Source: an uncultured Acidobacteriota bacterium (GTDB lineage Bacteria > Acidobacteriota > Vicinamibacteria > Fen-336). Taken from it: a stretch of 64,000 bases of DNA. Shown one piece after another: positions 16,982-26,245 of the stretch. Each line of letters begins with the position of its first letter. The stretch's first letter is position 1. The stretch covers positions 58,945 through 122,944 of the forward strand of contig CADEEV010000001.1 of the NCBI GenBank assembly GCA_902826455.1, written 5' to 3'. The translations under genes and the position numbers were made by a program. Below the pieces are notes generated by a model. It was not told the origin of the DNA. It saw only the letters and a list, made by a program, of their open reading frames with translations, and searched no databases.

Positions 16982-17712
16982 CAGCGGGCCTTGTAGAGAT
17001 CGTCCGGGATGTCGTCCCGCGTCTTGCGATGGACGAGGACCAGGTCCTCGTCGTGGAGCGGCCGCACGACCTTCGCGGGGACGCCGCCCACGAGGGAGCG
17101 CGGCGCGTCGATCGAGCCCGAGAGCACCGAGCCCAGGGCCAGGATGCACTCGTCGGCGAGACGCCCGCCGGGAGCGACCCGGATCTCCGAGCCGAGATAG
17201 CAGAAGTCGCCGATCGTGATGGGCGCCGTCTGCTGACGGTTGTGGGTCCACAGGGACGAGTTGCGGCCGCCCACGATGACGTTGCGCCCCAGGCTCACGG
17301 CGTCGGTGAAGTCGACGCGATGCCCCGACACGATCACGGCCCCGTCGCCCACGTCGAGGACCGAGCGCGGCGCGGTCGTGCAGTCGTGGTCGGGGATCGC
17401 GTTCAGGACGTTGAGGCGCATGACGCTCGCGTAGTCCCCGAGCGTCAGGCGCTCGCCGCCCCGCAGGATGTTGAGGGAGCCGATGTGGGCGTGCCGGCCC
17501 GTCTTGAAGGACCCGACGCGCAGCACGAGGTTGAAATGCCCGATCCGCGTGCCGTCGCCCAGCTCCACGTCCCGGGCGTCGAGCAGGCTCAGGCCGAGGC
17601 GCACGCCCCGCCCGATGCGGTAGCCGAACAGCCACCGGTAGAGCGGGCGCTTGAGGATCCCGGGCAGCAGGGCCACCACGGCCAGTGTCGCGAGGCGCAG
17701 GCGGTAGCGCAT
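16981..17712 (-). CDS. Left-handed beta-helix (hexapeptide) acyltransferase
   Basis: 243 residues. A short hydrophobic N terminus (about 8-20) precedes a series of hexapeptide repeats from about residue 50 to 215, for example VELGDGTRIGHFN, GRNVIVGGRN and ITIGDFCYLGSEIRV. Such proteins usually O- or N-acetylate sugars from acetyl-CoA as trimers, here probably a nucleotide sugar or lipid-linked glycan. GVPAKVVRP near 220 is the typical coil ending. Both start and stop overlap neighbours as TGATG in the operon. Confidence 0.88.
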   Translation of the reverse strand: MRYRLRLATLAVVALLPGILKRPLYRWLFGYRIGRGVRLGLSLLDARDVELGDGTRIGHFNLVLRVGSFKTGRHAHIGSLNILRGGERLTLGDYASVMRLNVLNAIPDHDCTTAPRSVLDVGDGAVIVSGHRVDFTDAVSLGRNVIVGGRNSSLWTHNRQQTAPITIGDFCYLGSEIRVAPGGRLADECILALGSVLSGSIDAPRSLVGGVPAKVVRPLHDEDLVLVHRKTRDDIPDDLYKAR

Positions 17713-18983
17713 CAGCGCGGCAGGCCCGCGAGGGCGCCCGCCGGCGCGGCTGCCGCCTGGGTCAGGCTCTTGCGGGACAAGCCGACGCCCATGAGGATGA
17801 AGAAGAACATGGTGATCTGCGTGCGCTGGCGGTAGGCGGTCCCGACGTTGCCCTGGAAGATCGCGTAGGCGAGGGTCAGGGTGAGCGTGAAGACCAGGAT
17901 CGGCAGGGCCTCGCGGAACTTGTGACGCACCGTGTAGGCGAGACCGCGCACGAAGGCGGGCATCAGCGCGTACCACACGAGGGTTTCCGGCAGCGTGAGC
18001 ACCTGCCGGAAGCCGCTGATCGCCCAGGGGAACGGCGCGAAGAGCAGGTAGGCGAGACCGACGGGCAGGGTCGCGAGGGCGCCCTCGGTGGTGGAGACGT
18101 CGGCTTCCTCGTCGATGGCGCCCGCCTCGCTCGATCGCGCGAGGTCGGCGCGCGCCGTCTGGACGTGCTCGAGGTCGAGCATCTCGGCATGGCGTTCGAG
18201 CGTCTCGCGGCCCACCGCGACCGAGAACGCGGCGACGAACAGCGCCACCAGGACGGCTTGCAGGGCGAGGGCCGCGGCGAAGCTGCGCCGCTGGGTGAAG
18301 GCGAAGGTGCCGAGGGTCGCGAAGGCGACGATGTAGAAGACGTAGAAGCGCAGCGAGAGCAAGGAGAGCAGCGTGACGAGGTACAGCGCGACCAGGCGCA
18401 TCGTCAGCCCGTGGCGCAGGCGCAGCACCGCGTACATCGTGACGGAGATGCAGAGCAGGATCGCCGGATCCTTGTACATGCCGGCCGACCACACGATCAT
18501 CTGGGGGAAGAACGCCATGAAGCGGCCCGCCCAGCGCGCGGGCGCTTCGCCGAACAGCTCCTTCGCGACCGCGTAGATGACGAGCACCGCGAGGCTCCCC
18601 ATGGTCGCGTTCAGGAACTGGACGAGCAGCGGGTTGCTCCCGAAGATGCGGTAGACGCCGCCCACGAAGTAGCCGAACCCGAAGCCGGTCACGCGCAGCA
18701 CGGGCGGATCCAGGAGCTCCCCGGCCCAGTACAGGTTGAGCTGGCGACCGGCGAAGTCGTACTGCGACGAGTCGCCCCAGAACAGCGCCCGCACGCCGTT
18801 GCCCGGGGGCAGCACCGCGAGGCCTACGGCGGCGATCAGGCGCAGTGTCAGGGTCGCGCCGTAGAGCCCGCTCAGGAAGCGCCCCTCGTCTCCGGGGACC
18901 GCGTGCCGGACGCGCGAGACGATGAAGATGTTCAGCGGCACGATGACCGCGACCGCCACGAAGAGCGCGAAGACGTCGTTCAC
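17712..18983 (-). CDS. Polytopic membrane protein, polysaccharide polymerase or GT-C like
   Basis: 423 residues with about ten membrane segments and short loops. An acidic loop WGDSSQYDFAGRQL near residue 62 and the stretch YWAGELLDPPVLRVTGFGFGYFVGG near 80-105 resemble the first extracytoplasmic loop of GT-C enzymes or EPS polymerases. A longer polar loop lies around 265-285. Position between a hexapeptide acyltransferase and a GT4 suggests a Wzy-like or undecaprenyl-linked mannosyltransferase-like role. The start GTG overlaps the previous stop (GTGA). Confidence 0.72.
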   Translation of the reverse strand: MNDVFALFVAVAVIVPLNIFIVSRVRHAVPGDEGRFLSGLYGATLTLRLIAAVGLAVLPPGNGVRALFWGDSSQYDFAGRQLNLYWAGELLDPPVLRVTGFGFGYFVGGVYRIFGSNPLLVQFLNATMGSLAVLVIYAVAKELFGEAPARWAGRFMAFFPQMIVWSAGMYKDPAILLCISVTMYAVLRLRHGLTMRLVALYLVTLLSLLSLRFYVFYIVAFATLGTFAFTQRRSFAAALALQAVLVALFVAAFSVAVGRETLERHAEMLDLEHVQTARADLARSSEAGAIDEEADVSTTEGALATLPVGLAYLLFAPFPWAISGFRQVLTLPETLVWYALMPAFVRGLAYTVRHKFREALPILVFTLTLTLAYAIFQGNVGTAYRQRTQITMFFFILMGVGLSRKSLTQAAAAPAGALAGLPR

Positions 18984-20050
18984 GAGGCCACGCGCCCGAA
19001 CAGCTCCGCGACCCGCGGCGCCTGGCTCCTGGCGGAGTAGGACTCTTCGACCGTGAGGCGTCCGGCGCCGCCGAGCCGGGCCCGCGCGCCGGGATCGGTG
19101 AGCAGCAGCTCGAGAGCACGCTCCCACTCGGCCTCGGTCTTCGCGACGAGGCCGTTCTCGCCGTGGCGCACGATCGACGCGTTGACCCCCACCGGGCTCA
19201 CCACCGCCGGCACGCCCAGGGCCATGTACTGGAGCGCCTTCAAGCCGCACTTGCCGCGCTCCCATTCCGCGTCGGGCAGGGGCATGAGGCCGATGTCGAA
19301 GTCGGCCAGGTCGGCGGTCTCGCTCTCGGAGCGCCAGGGCCGGTGCTCGACCTCGACGCCGTCCGCCGCGAAGCGTCCGCCTCCCACCACGACGACGCGG
19401 AAGGGCAGGCGGCGGCGCAGGCGCTCGAAGACGGGCTTCACCAGCGCGAGGTACTGCTCCGTGCTGTAGCTGCCCGTCCAGCCCACGACGGGAACCTCTC
19501 GCCCGGCGCGCGGGACCACCTTGTACTTCTCGGTGTCGATGGTGGTCGGGACGACCGTCACGGAAGGATTGTAGCGGAGCGCGTAGTCCTGCAGATACGC
19601 GTTGCCGGCCATGACGTGGCGTGCGAGCCGGCACAACGCCCGCGTCTTGCCGGGAAACCGGAGGTAGGAGAGGTAGGAGTTGCCGGGGCTCACGTAGCGC
19701 ACCCAGACCGCGTCGTCGAAGTCGAAGACGAACGGGACGCCGCTCCAGGCCAGCACGCGCTCGGCGACGGCCGGCCCGAACAGCGCCCCCTCGCGGAAGA
19801 TGTAGACGAGGTCGAAGGCCCTGGCCCGCCACGCCTCACGAAGCCGTCGCGCCAGGGCGAAGGCGACGCCCGTAGCCTTCGCCGCCAGGTGCCCCGGCCG
19901 CGGCATGACCCGGCTCAAGGCGGCGTCGGAGTAGGGGGACCACGTGATCTCGATGCCCGCCCGGCGCAGGTACGGCTCCCACTGCTCGAGACGGAAACGC
20001 TGGCCGGGCGACGTGTCGAACTCCTGGGGAACCCAGGCGAGCACCTTCAC
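18980..20050 (-). CDS. GT4-like glycosyltransferase
   Basis: 356 residues from GTG with a GTGA overlap. The N-terminal motif is atypical (QRFRLEQWEPYLRRAGIEI near 16-34) with DFDDAVW near 122. The C-terminal domain has GWTGSYSTEQYL near 190 and DIGLMPLPDAEWERGKCGLKALQYMALGVPAVVSPVG near 255-290, where the usual E-x7-E is shifted to K-x-GLKALQYMALG. It belongs to the group of GT4-like proteins found in EPS loci; acceptor and donor are not known. Confidence 0.88.
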   Translation of the reverse strand: MKVLAWVPQEFDTSPGQRFRLEQWEPYLRRAGIEITWSPYSDAALSRVMPRPGHLAAKATGVAFALARRLREAWRARAFDLVYIFREGALFGPAVAERVLAWSGVPFVFDFDDAVWVRYVSPGNSYLSYLRFPGKTRALCRLARHVMAGNAYLQDYALRYNPSVTVVPTTIDTEKYKVVPRAGREVPVVGWTGSYSTEQYLALVKPVFERLRRRLPFRVVVVGGGRFAADGVEVEHRPWRSESETADLADFDIGLMPLPDAEWERGKCGLKALQYMALGVPAVVSPVGVNASIVRHGENGLVAKTEAEWERALELLLTDPGARARLGGAGRLTVEESYSARSQAPRVAELFGRVAS

Positions 20051-21177
20051 CGAACCAGGCCCTTCTCCTTGAGCGCCGCGAGGCTCGCTTCGACCTCGTC
20101 CCGGGGTGTCTCCTTGCGGCACCACTCGATCAGGGCCGGCAGGCCGGCGTCGAAGCTCCGCTCGGCGCCGAAGCCGAGCACGGAACGCGCGCGCCTCGGG
20201 TCGGCGATGCAATGGCGGATGTCGCCCGCGCGGTAGCGACCGAGGAACTGCGGCTGCAGCGCGAGCCCGAGTCGGGAGGCGAGCGCCTCGGCGACCTGGC
20301 GCACCGACGTGCGACGGCCCGTTCCGACGTTCAGCACGTGGGCTCCGGGGCCGGCGTACTCCGTGGCGAGGACCACGGCGCGCGCCACGTCCCCGACGTC
20401 GATGAAGTCGCGGCTCTGGCCGCCGTCCTCGAAGATCAGCGGCGCCGTGCCGCTCAGGAGGCGCGACAGGAAGATGGCGGCGACCCCGGTGTAGGGATTG
20501 CTGAGGCTCTGGCGCGGGCCGAAGACGTTGAAGAAGCGCAGGGCGAACGTCGAGATCCCGTAGGCCTTGCCGAAGGAGACGAAGAGCTCCTCCTGGTGCT
20601 TCTTGGTGGCCGCGTAGACGGAGGCGATCTCCGGGGTCTTGCTCTCGGGCGTCGGCTGCGGCTCGAGATCCTTCCCGCACGCAGCGCACGCGACTTCCCA
20701 GCGGCCGGCCTCGAGCTGCGCCTCGTCGCGCTCGCGGCCCTCGGCGCCGCCGCAGGCCGGGCACCGGTAGGCGCCCTCGCCGTAGAGGCTCATGGACGAG
20801 GCGACGACGAGCTTGCGGATCCGCTCGCGCCGCGCCACCACGAGCTCGAGCAGCAGTCCCGTGCCGGTCCCGTTCGTGTGCACGTAGTAGTACGGCTCGT
20901 ACATCGACTGGCCGACGCCCACGGCGGCGGCCAGGTGCACGACCGCCTCGACACCCTCGAGCGCCGCTTCCAGATCGGCCCGGTTCGTCACGTCACCCTG
21001 CCGGAAGACGACACGGCCGGCGCGACGGTGCTCCTCGATGTGGCGCGGCGACGCGCCCTTGCCGTGGACCTGGGGGTCCAGGTTGTCGAGCACCACGACC
21101 TCGTGGCCTCGTTCCACGAGCCGATCCACCGTGTGCGATCCGATGAAACCGGCTCCGCCCGTCACGAGTGTCTTCAT
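20047..21177 (-). CDS. NAD-dependent nucleotide-sugar epimerase/dehydratase with zinc-ribbon insertion
   Basis: 376 residues. An extended SDR with TGGAGFIGSH at 6-15 for NAD binding, the catalytic serine in VASSMSLYG near 132 and the YAATK (Tyr-x-x-x-Lys) motif near 189. Between these two catalytic elements lies an insertion of about 45 residues holding CPAC and CAAC pairs, which looks like a zinc ribbon. It should interconvert an NDP-hexose for the polysaccharide, but the exact sugar is not readable. GTGA and TGATG overlaps tie it to GT genes on both sides. Confidence 0.9.
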   Translation of the reverse strand: MKTLVTGGAGFIGSHTVDRLVERGHEVVVLDNLDPQVHGKGASPRHIEEHRRAGRVVFRQGDVTNRADLEAALEGVEAVVHLAAAVGVGQSMYEPYYYVHTNGTGTGLLLELVVARRERIRKLVVASSMSLYGEGAYRCPACGGAEGRERDEAQLEAGRWEVACAACGKDLEPQPTPESKTPEIASVYAATKKHQEELFVSFGKAYGISTFALRFFNVFGPRQSLSNPYTGVAAIFLSRLLSGTAPLIFEDGGQSRDFIDVGDVARAVVLATEYAGPGAHVLNVGTGRRTSVRQVAEALASRLGLALQPQFLGRYRAGDIRHCIADPRRARSVLGFGAERSFDAGLPALIEWCRKETPRDEVEASLAALKEKGLVR

Positions 21178-22394
21178 CACGCTCCTGTCGTGCCTGGCCG
21201 CCCGAGCAGCCCTTCGTAGAGGCGAAGGTACCGCGGAACGACGATTTCGTTGAGTCCCACCTCGGCCACCGCGACCGCGCGACACCGCTCGCGCACGTCC
21301 TTCGTCTCGAGGAGCGCCGCGAGCTCCCGGGCGGAGGCTCCGAGGGCGGGAGCGTCGAAGGCCGCCGCCACGACGCCGACCCGCTCGCGCTGCACGAGGG
21401 CGCTGTAGTCCCCGGCGCCCGCGGTCGTGACCACGGGCAGCCCGCAGGCCAGGTACTCGCCGTTCTTGATCGGCGAGCAGGCCCGCTGCGACGCGGAGTC
21501 GAGGCGGAACGAGAGACCGGCGTCGGCGGCGCTCAGCAGTCCCGGCATCTCGTCGCGTCCTCCCGCCCGGACGACGCAGCGCACCCCGCGGGCCGCCGCG
21601 CCGTCCACGAACGGCCGCGGGTCGCCGGTCGTGAGCACCAGCAGCGTCACGTCGCCGAGGACCGTTCCTGCGGCCCGTGCGAAATCGAGCAGCGGCTCCG
21701 TGAGGTACCAGCCGCCGGCCTTGCCGGAGTAGACGAGCACCGTGCCGGACAGCCCAAGCTCGCGGCGCCAGCGCTCGCGCGCGGCGGGATCGTAGCGGAA
21801 CAGGCTCGTGTCGACGCCGCACGGGAGCACGGCGATCTCACGCCCGACGACGCTCCGCAGCTCGTCGCGCCGGAGACTCGAGAGGACGGCCACCTGGTCG
21901 GCCCGCGTGAGGCAGGCGTGCTCGACCGCGCGCGTCAGCCGGTGCGGCCACGAGCCTCGGCTCCACACGCCCGCGTCCACGTACTCCTCGGAAAGCGGAC
22001 CGTCGGCGTCGTCGAAGAACAGGCGCCCCGAGGTCCGCGCGGCGCCCCACGCGATGGCGGCGGGGACCGACGCTCGCCCGTGGACGAGCCGCGCCTTCGA
22101 GCGGCGCGCGAACGCGGCCGTGTGGAGGACTCCCATCGCGATGTCGTAGAGGGTGGAGAGCAGCGGCGGCCGCTTGTGGTAGTCGCGAGGCGCCCACTCG
22201 ATGCCCTCCGCTGCGAGCGACGCCGCGACGCGGGCCCGCTCCGGAGCGGGCACCGCCCACGGCGCCTGTTCGTAGGTCACGAGCCCGAGCCGATAGCCTC
22301 CGGCCGCGAGGCCCCGCAGCACCGGCAGGCTCTGGCTCTGGCAGAGCGGATCCCGCAGGCTCCAGTACGTCACGTAGACGGAGTCGAGCCTCAT
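21177..22394 (-). CDS. GT4-like glycosyltransferase
   Basis: 405 residues, start overlapping the previous stop as ATGA. The N-terminal half has YVTYWSLRDPLCQSQSLPVL, an acceptor-site-like segment, and FFDDADGPLSEEYVDAG near 125-141. The C-terminal half has VYSGKAGGWY near 222 and ACSPIKNGEYLACGLPVVTTAGAGD near 305-330, where K-N-G-E-Y-L-A-C-G replaces the canonical E-x7-E. Cytoplasmic, membrane-associated action on a lipid-linked glycan is inferred from the operon. Confidence 0.87.
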   Translation of the reverse strand: MRLDSVYVTYWSLRDPLCQSQSLPVLRGLAAGGYRLGLVTYEQAPWAVPAPERARVAASLAAEGIEWAPRDYHKRPPLLSTLYDIAMGVLHTAAFARRSKARLVHGRASVPAAIAWGAARTSGRLFFDDADGPLSEEYVDAGVWSRGSWPHRLTRAVEHACLTRADQVAVLSSLRRDELRSVVGREIAVLPCGVDTSLFRYDPAARERWRRELGLSGTVLVYSGKAGGWYLTEPLLDFARAAGTVLGDVTLLVLTTGDPRPFVDGAAARGVRCVVRAGGRDEMPGLLSAADAGLSFRLDSASQRACSPIKNGEYLACGLPVVTTAGAGDYSALVQRERVGVVAAAFDAPALGASARELAALLETKDVRERCRAVAVAEVGLNEIVVPRYLRLYEGLLGRPGTTGA

Positions 22395-23395
22395 CGCGGC
22401 GGCACCCGGCCCCGCCAGCGATCGAAGGCGCCCGCCCACGTGGCGGCGTCCGCGATCGCGAGCAGGAGCGCCACGCGCAGGACGCGATCGGGGCGGAAGG
22501 CAGCGACGCCGGGAGCGTTGCCGCGGCGGCCCCGGATCGTCTTCGCGACTCGCGCCCCCCAGCCCACGACCAGGAGCGCCGCGGCGGGCCACCACCAGGC
22601 CGCCGCGAGCGCGAACGCCGCGAACGCGCCGTCCATGGCGAACACGCGCCGATGCCACGTGCGGGAGAGTCCGGCCTCGAGGTGGTACGCCGAGTAGAGC
22701 CTCAGGCGGCGGAAGACGGCCGCCGGGGACGGCGCGAGGCTCCAGCGGATCGAAGCGGCGGGAGCCCGCACCGCCCCGATGCCCTGGGCGGCGAGGCGCT
22801 CGAAGAACAACAGGTCCTCTGCGGCCCGCAGCTCCTCTGGGAAGCCGCCCACCTCCTCGAACGCCGAGCGATGGATGAGCGCCGACGCGATGAACCAGGG
22901 CCGGCATCCCGACGCGTCCCGGGGTTGCACCAGGGCGAGGGCCTGCGCGATGTCCCACTCGGTCGAGAGGCGAGGCGCGTAGTCGCCGAACACCGCGCGC
23001 GTGCCGGAGGCCCCGCGCCGCGCGGCGCCGACCAGCGCCCCGAGCCAGCCGGGCTCGGCGGTGCAGCCGGCGTCGATGAACGCCAGCCACTCGTGGCGCG
23101 CCGCTCTCGCGGCCGCGTTGCGCCCGCGGCCCGGAAAGGCGGGCCCCAGCTCGATCACGCGCACCCCGCGCGAGGCGTAGCGCCCGGCCACCTCGACGGT
23201 CGCGTCCGTCGAGCCCCCGTCGGCCACGACGATCTCGCCGGGCTGCGAGCCGCCCAGCAGCGAGTCGAGCAGGGCCGGCAGGCTGTGCTCCTCGTTGCGG
23301 GCCGGGACGCAGACGGAGACGAGGGACGTGTCCGTGGGCGGCTCGGGTGCGTGTCTCGTTTGGGCTCTCCGGAAATCAAAAAAGCCACCCCGCAT
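22391..23395 (-). CDS. GT2-family glycosyltransferase
   Basis: 334 residues. A GT-A domain starts at SVCVPARNEE (about 27-36) with DGGSTDAT near 59 and the metal-binding region AFIDAGC near 106; RAAEDLLFFERLAAQG near 190 is the acceptor-side ED motif. Two hydrophobic segments (about 250-280 and 305-325) anchor it to the membrane. The only start codon in frame upstream of the first beta strand is the ATG at 23395, which lies in the loop/stem of the terminator of the preceding gene. It is the first gene of the long minus-strand EPS operon. Confidence 0.88.
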   Translation of the reverse strand: MRGGFFDFRRAQTRHAPEPPTDTSLVSVCVPARNEEHSLPALLDSLLGGSQPGEIVVADGGSTDATVEVAGRYASRGVRVIELGPAFPGRGRNAAARAARHEWLAFIDAGCTAEPGWLGALVGAARRGASGTRAVFGDYAPRLSTEWDIAQALALVQPRDASGCRPWFIASALIHRSAFEEVGGFPEELRAAEDLLFFERLAAQGIGAVRAPAASIRWSLAPSPAAVFRRLRLYSAYHLEAGLSRTWHRRVFAMDGAFAAFALAAAWWWPAAALLVVGWGARVAKTIRGRRGNAPGVAAFRPDRVLRVALLLAIADAATWAGAFDRWRGRVPPR

Positions 23396-23410
23396 CGCTG
23401 CGGGGTGGCT
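23378..23410 (-). terminator. Rho-independent terminator after the SBBP gene, overlapping the GT2 start
   Basis: On the minus strand a 12-bp stem (AGCCACCCCGCA paired with TGCGGGGTGGCT) with a four-base loop is followed by six T residues at 23383-23378. It begins 22 bases after the SBBP stop codon. The ATG of the downstream GT2 gene starts at 23395, in the loop. Confidence 0.88.
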
Positions 23411-23432
23411 GGTGTGCCAGCGCCTCTCCGAA

Positions 23433-26159
23433 CTAGGGGCAGGTCTGGATCTTGAAGTTCTTGCTGATGCCCGTGGCCGCCGTGGGCGAGGTCGCCGTCA
23501 CGATGATCTTGGCGGTCGTCGCCGGATCCGGGCTGCCCGCGGTCACGACCCAGGGGAACTGCACGCTGTTGTACTCGGAGCCAAAGACGTTCGTCGCGAT
23601 CGTCTCGTCGGCACTGCCGTTGCCGTCGCGATCGAGGGCCACGTCGTAGTTGTTGTTGCCGAGGTTGCTGGTCCAGGAGATCACCCGCGTCTCACCCACG
23701 CAGAAGTTCGACCCGGTGCCGGGGCTCGACACCTTGACGAACGGCTCCGCGACGTCGAACGTCGTCGAATCGCCGATCGCCGGCTCGGCGTCCCAGGTGA
23801 TCACGAGCTCCGCGTTCAGCGGATCGCTGCTCCCGAACGGCGGGACGAAGACGAACCAGCCGAGGTTCTGGGCCGGAACGCCCGAGATCGGGAAGCCCGA
23901 CACGGACGAGCCGCCTTCGCGGAGGTCGATCGTGATCGTCTCCGGGGAGCGCAGGTTCGTCGTCCACGAGACGAAGCGCACCGTCTCCGCGGCCCAGTCC
24001 GCCGTGTGGAACGGCCGCTCGAGGTTGAGGAACGGCAGCCGCGTCACGAAGGCGTCGGAGGTGGTGGCGCCGCCGATCTTGGTGGCCTGCTGAGGCTGTT
24101 CCACGGGGAAGTCGCCCGAGGCCGTGCGGCCGGTCAGGTAGAGGTTGCCGCCCGCGACCGGGTTGCTCGTCCGGGACACCGCGGCGGCGTTCGCCTCGTC
24201 GATGCCGCTGCCGCCGTAATAGGTCGCGTAGTAGAGCTCGTTGCCGGGGATCGAGACGCGAGCCGCGAAGGCGTCGGTCGCGCCGCCGAAGTCCGGGTGC
24301 AGCGCATTGATGACCGGGAAGTCGTCGGAGGTCGTGTGGCCGCCGAAGTAGGCGTCGCCGTTCTCGCCGACGCCGATGCCCGTTCCCACGTCGTCGCCGG
24401 TGCCGCCGAGGTAGGACGAGTAGAAGACCGTGTTGGCCGCCAGCGCCTCGTCGGGCTTGAGCGCGGTGACGAAGGCGTCGATGCCGCCGCCGTTCGTCTT
24501 CTGGAAGGGCCGCTTCGTCGGGAAGTTCGTCGAGCTCGTCTGGCCCGTGACGAACGGGTGGTTGGCGCCCTCGACCGGGGCCAGGGCGATCGCGAGGCCG
24601 CGGTCGTCGCCGCTGCCGCCGAGGAACGTCGAGTACGTCGGCGTGCCGGAGGAGCTCAGCACCGTGACGAACGCGTCGCTGCCGGCCTTGCGCACCGGCT
24701 GGAAGGCCACGCCGGCCGTCGGGAACGCGGCCGAGCTGGTGCGACCGGTCACGTAGGCGTTGTCGTCGTCGTCGGCCGCGATGCCGAAGCCCTGGTCGCC
24801 GCCGCCACCGCCGAGGTAGGTCGAGTAGATCAAGGACGTCGAGCCGGTGTCGATCGCCGTCACGAAGGCATCGGGACCGCTGCCCAGGGTCGCGTCGAAG
24901 GGGTTCGCCGTCGGGAAGTTGGTGGACGACGTCGCGCCGGTCACGAACAGGTGACCGGAACCGGCGCTGACCGCGATGCTGTTGATCTCGTCACCCGCGC
25001 CGCCGCCGAGGTAGGTGCCGTAGATCAGGTTGCCGTCGCCATCCAGGCCGGCCACGAAGGCGTCGTCGGAGCCCACCGGGCCCGGACGCGTGGGCTGCAC
25101 CGGGGTGCCTGCCGTCGGGAAGTTCGTGGAGCGCGTGAAGCCCGCCACCCAGGCGTTGCTGTCGGAGTCCACCGCGATCGACGTCGCCGTGTCGTTCGCC
25201 GTGCCGCCGAGGTAGGTCGAGAAGAGGATGCTCTGGCCGTCGTAGGCGTAGCGCGTCACGAACGTGTCGGTGCCCGCCTTCTTGGCCGGCCCGACGGTGC
25301 TCGGGAAGTTCGTCGACGCGGTCTGGCCGGTGACGTAGGCGCTGCCCGTCGAGTCGACCGCGATGCCGAAGCCGATGTCGTTCGCGCTGCCGCCGAGATA
25401 CGTCGCGAAGTTCAGGACCGGGTCGATCACCAGGGCGTACTGACGGTCGTAGCTGCCGACCTCGAAGCGCACCTGGGTCTTGTTCTCGATCACGAAGCGC
25501 CCGGCGACCGCCGTGCGGCCGTCCGCGCGATCCTGGTAGACGACGGGGGCGCGGTGCACGACCTCGCCCGTGGCCGTCTTCAGGACGAGGTCGCCGTTCT
25601 TGCGGATCTCGATCCGGGAAGCGCCCTCGACGGACATGCGGATCGCCGAGGCGTCGGCGCCGGGGGCGACCACGAAGTCGTACTCGAGCTCGCCCTCGTT
25701 GCCGTAGTGGACGAGGTTCACGCCCGGGTAGACGTCGCGGTAGGCGACGCGTCCGAAGTGAGGCACGCCCTCGCGCCACGTCGACTTCTCGCCGACGTAG
25801 TAGTTGCTGTGGCCGGCCTGCCGGTCGAGGCCGACGATCTCGGCGCTCGGGTTGGCTCCCATCAAGGTCAGGCGAAGGGCGGAGACCTTGCCGCCCTTGC
25901 GGAACGACATCGTGGTTTCGGCGGGGCTGAGCCAGAGCGTGTACGCGTTGCCACGGGCCGCGAAGCGCACGGGCGCCGCGATCTGACCTTCGTTGGATTC
26001 GAAGGTCAGCGGCCTCACGGCCGACAACGCGAAGGCCGTTCGCGCCTCTTTCCGCGGGGCGCTCGTGGTGGCGGCGCCGGCGGCGCCGCTCAGAAGGCCT
26101 GCGGTGACTGCGAACGCAGCGGTACGTACAAGGCCGCGCGAGAATCCTGTCGTCCTCAT
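23433..26159 (-). CDS. Secreted SBBP-repeat beta-propeller protein
   Basis: 908 residues with a signal peptide (cleavage near GAAGAA, about residue 29). After an N-terminal domain of about 220 residues typical of SBBP proteins (FESNEGQ near 53, YRDVYPGVNLVHYG near 139) come seven repeats of about 55-60 residues with the pattern YLGG..D...IAVD..G.AYVTG.T.S.NFPT, at roughly 245-660, likely forming a beta propeller. The C-terminal ~200 residues contain two beta-sandwich, Ser/Thr-rich domains with SWTTN and SWTSN motifs. The protein is probably surface-exposed; ligand unknown. It has its own promoter and terminator between two EPS operons. Confidence 0.9.
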   Translation of the reverse strand: MRTTGFSRGLVRTAAFAVTAGLLSGAAGAATTSAPRKEARTAFALSAVRPLTFESNEGQIAAPVRFAARGNAYTLWLSPAETTMSFRKGGKVSALRLTLMGANPSAEIVGLDRQAGHSNYYVGEKSTWREGVPHFGRVAYRDVYPGVNLVHYGNEGELEYDFVVAPGADASAIRMSVEGASRIEIRKNGDLVLKTATGEVVHRAPVVYQDRADGRTAVAGRFVIENKTQVRFEVGSYDRQYALVIDPVLNFATYLGGSANDIGFGIAVDSTGSAYVTGQTASTNFPSTVGPAKKAGTDTFVTRYAYDGQSILFSTYLGGTANDTATSIAVDSDSNAWVAGFTRSTNFPTAGTPVQPTRPGPVGSDDAFVAGLDGDGNLIYGTYLGGGAGDEINSIAVSAGSGHLFVTGATSSTNFPTANPFDATLGSGPDAFVTAIDTGSTSLIYSTYLGGGGGDQGFGIAADDDDNAYVTGRTSSAAFPTAGVAFQPVRKAGSDAFVTVLSSSGTPTYSTFLGGSGDDRGLAIALAPVEGANHPFVTGQTSSTNFPTKRPFQKTNGGGIDAFVTALKPDEALAANTVFYSSYLGGTGDDVGTGIGVGENGDAYFGGHTTSDDFPVINALHPDFGGATDAFAARVSIPGNELYYATYYGGSGIDEANAAAVSRTSNPVAGGNLYLTGRTASGDFPVEQPQQATKIGGATTSDAFVTRLPFLNLERPFHTADWAAETVRFVSWTTNLRSPETITIDLREGGSSVSGFPISGVPAQNLGWFVFVPPFGSSDPLNAELVITWDAEPAIGDSTTFDVAEPFVKVSSPGTGSNFCVGETRVISWTSNLGNNNYDVALDRDGNGSADETIATNVFGSEYNSVQFPWVVTAGSPDPATTAKIIVTATSPTAATGISKNFKIQTCP

Positions 26160-26245
26160 GGCTTCGCTTCCTCTTGACTCAAGGAGACCCCCGAGAGGGC
26201 GCTCTCCCCATTGAATACTGATGACCGGAGGGCTGACTGCAAGGC

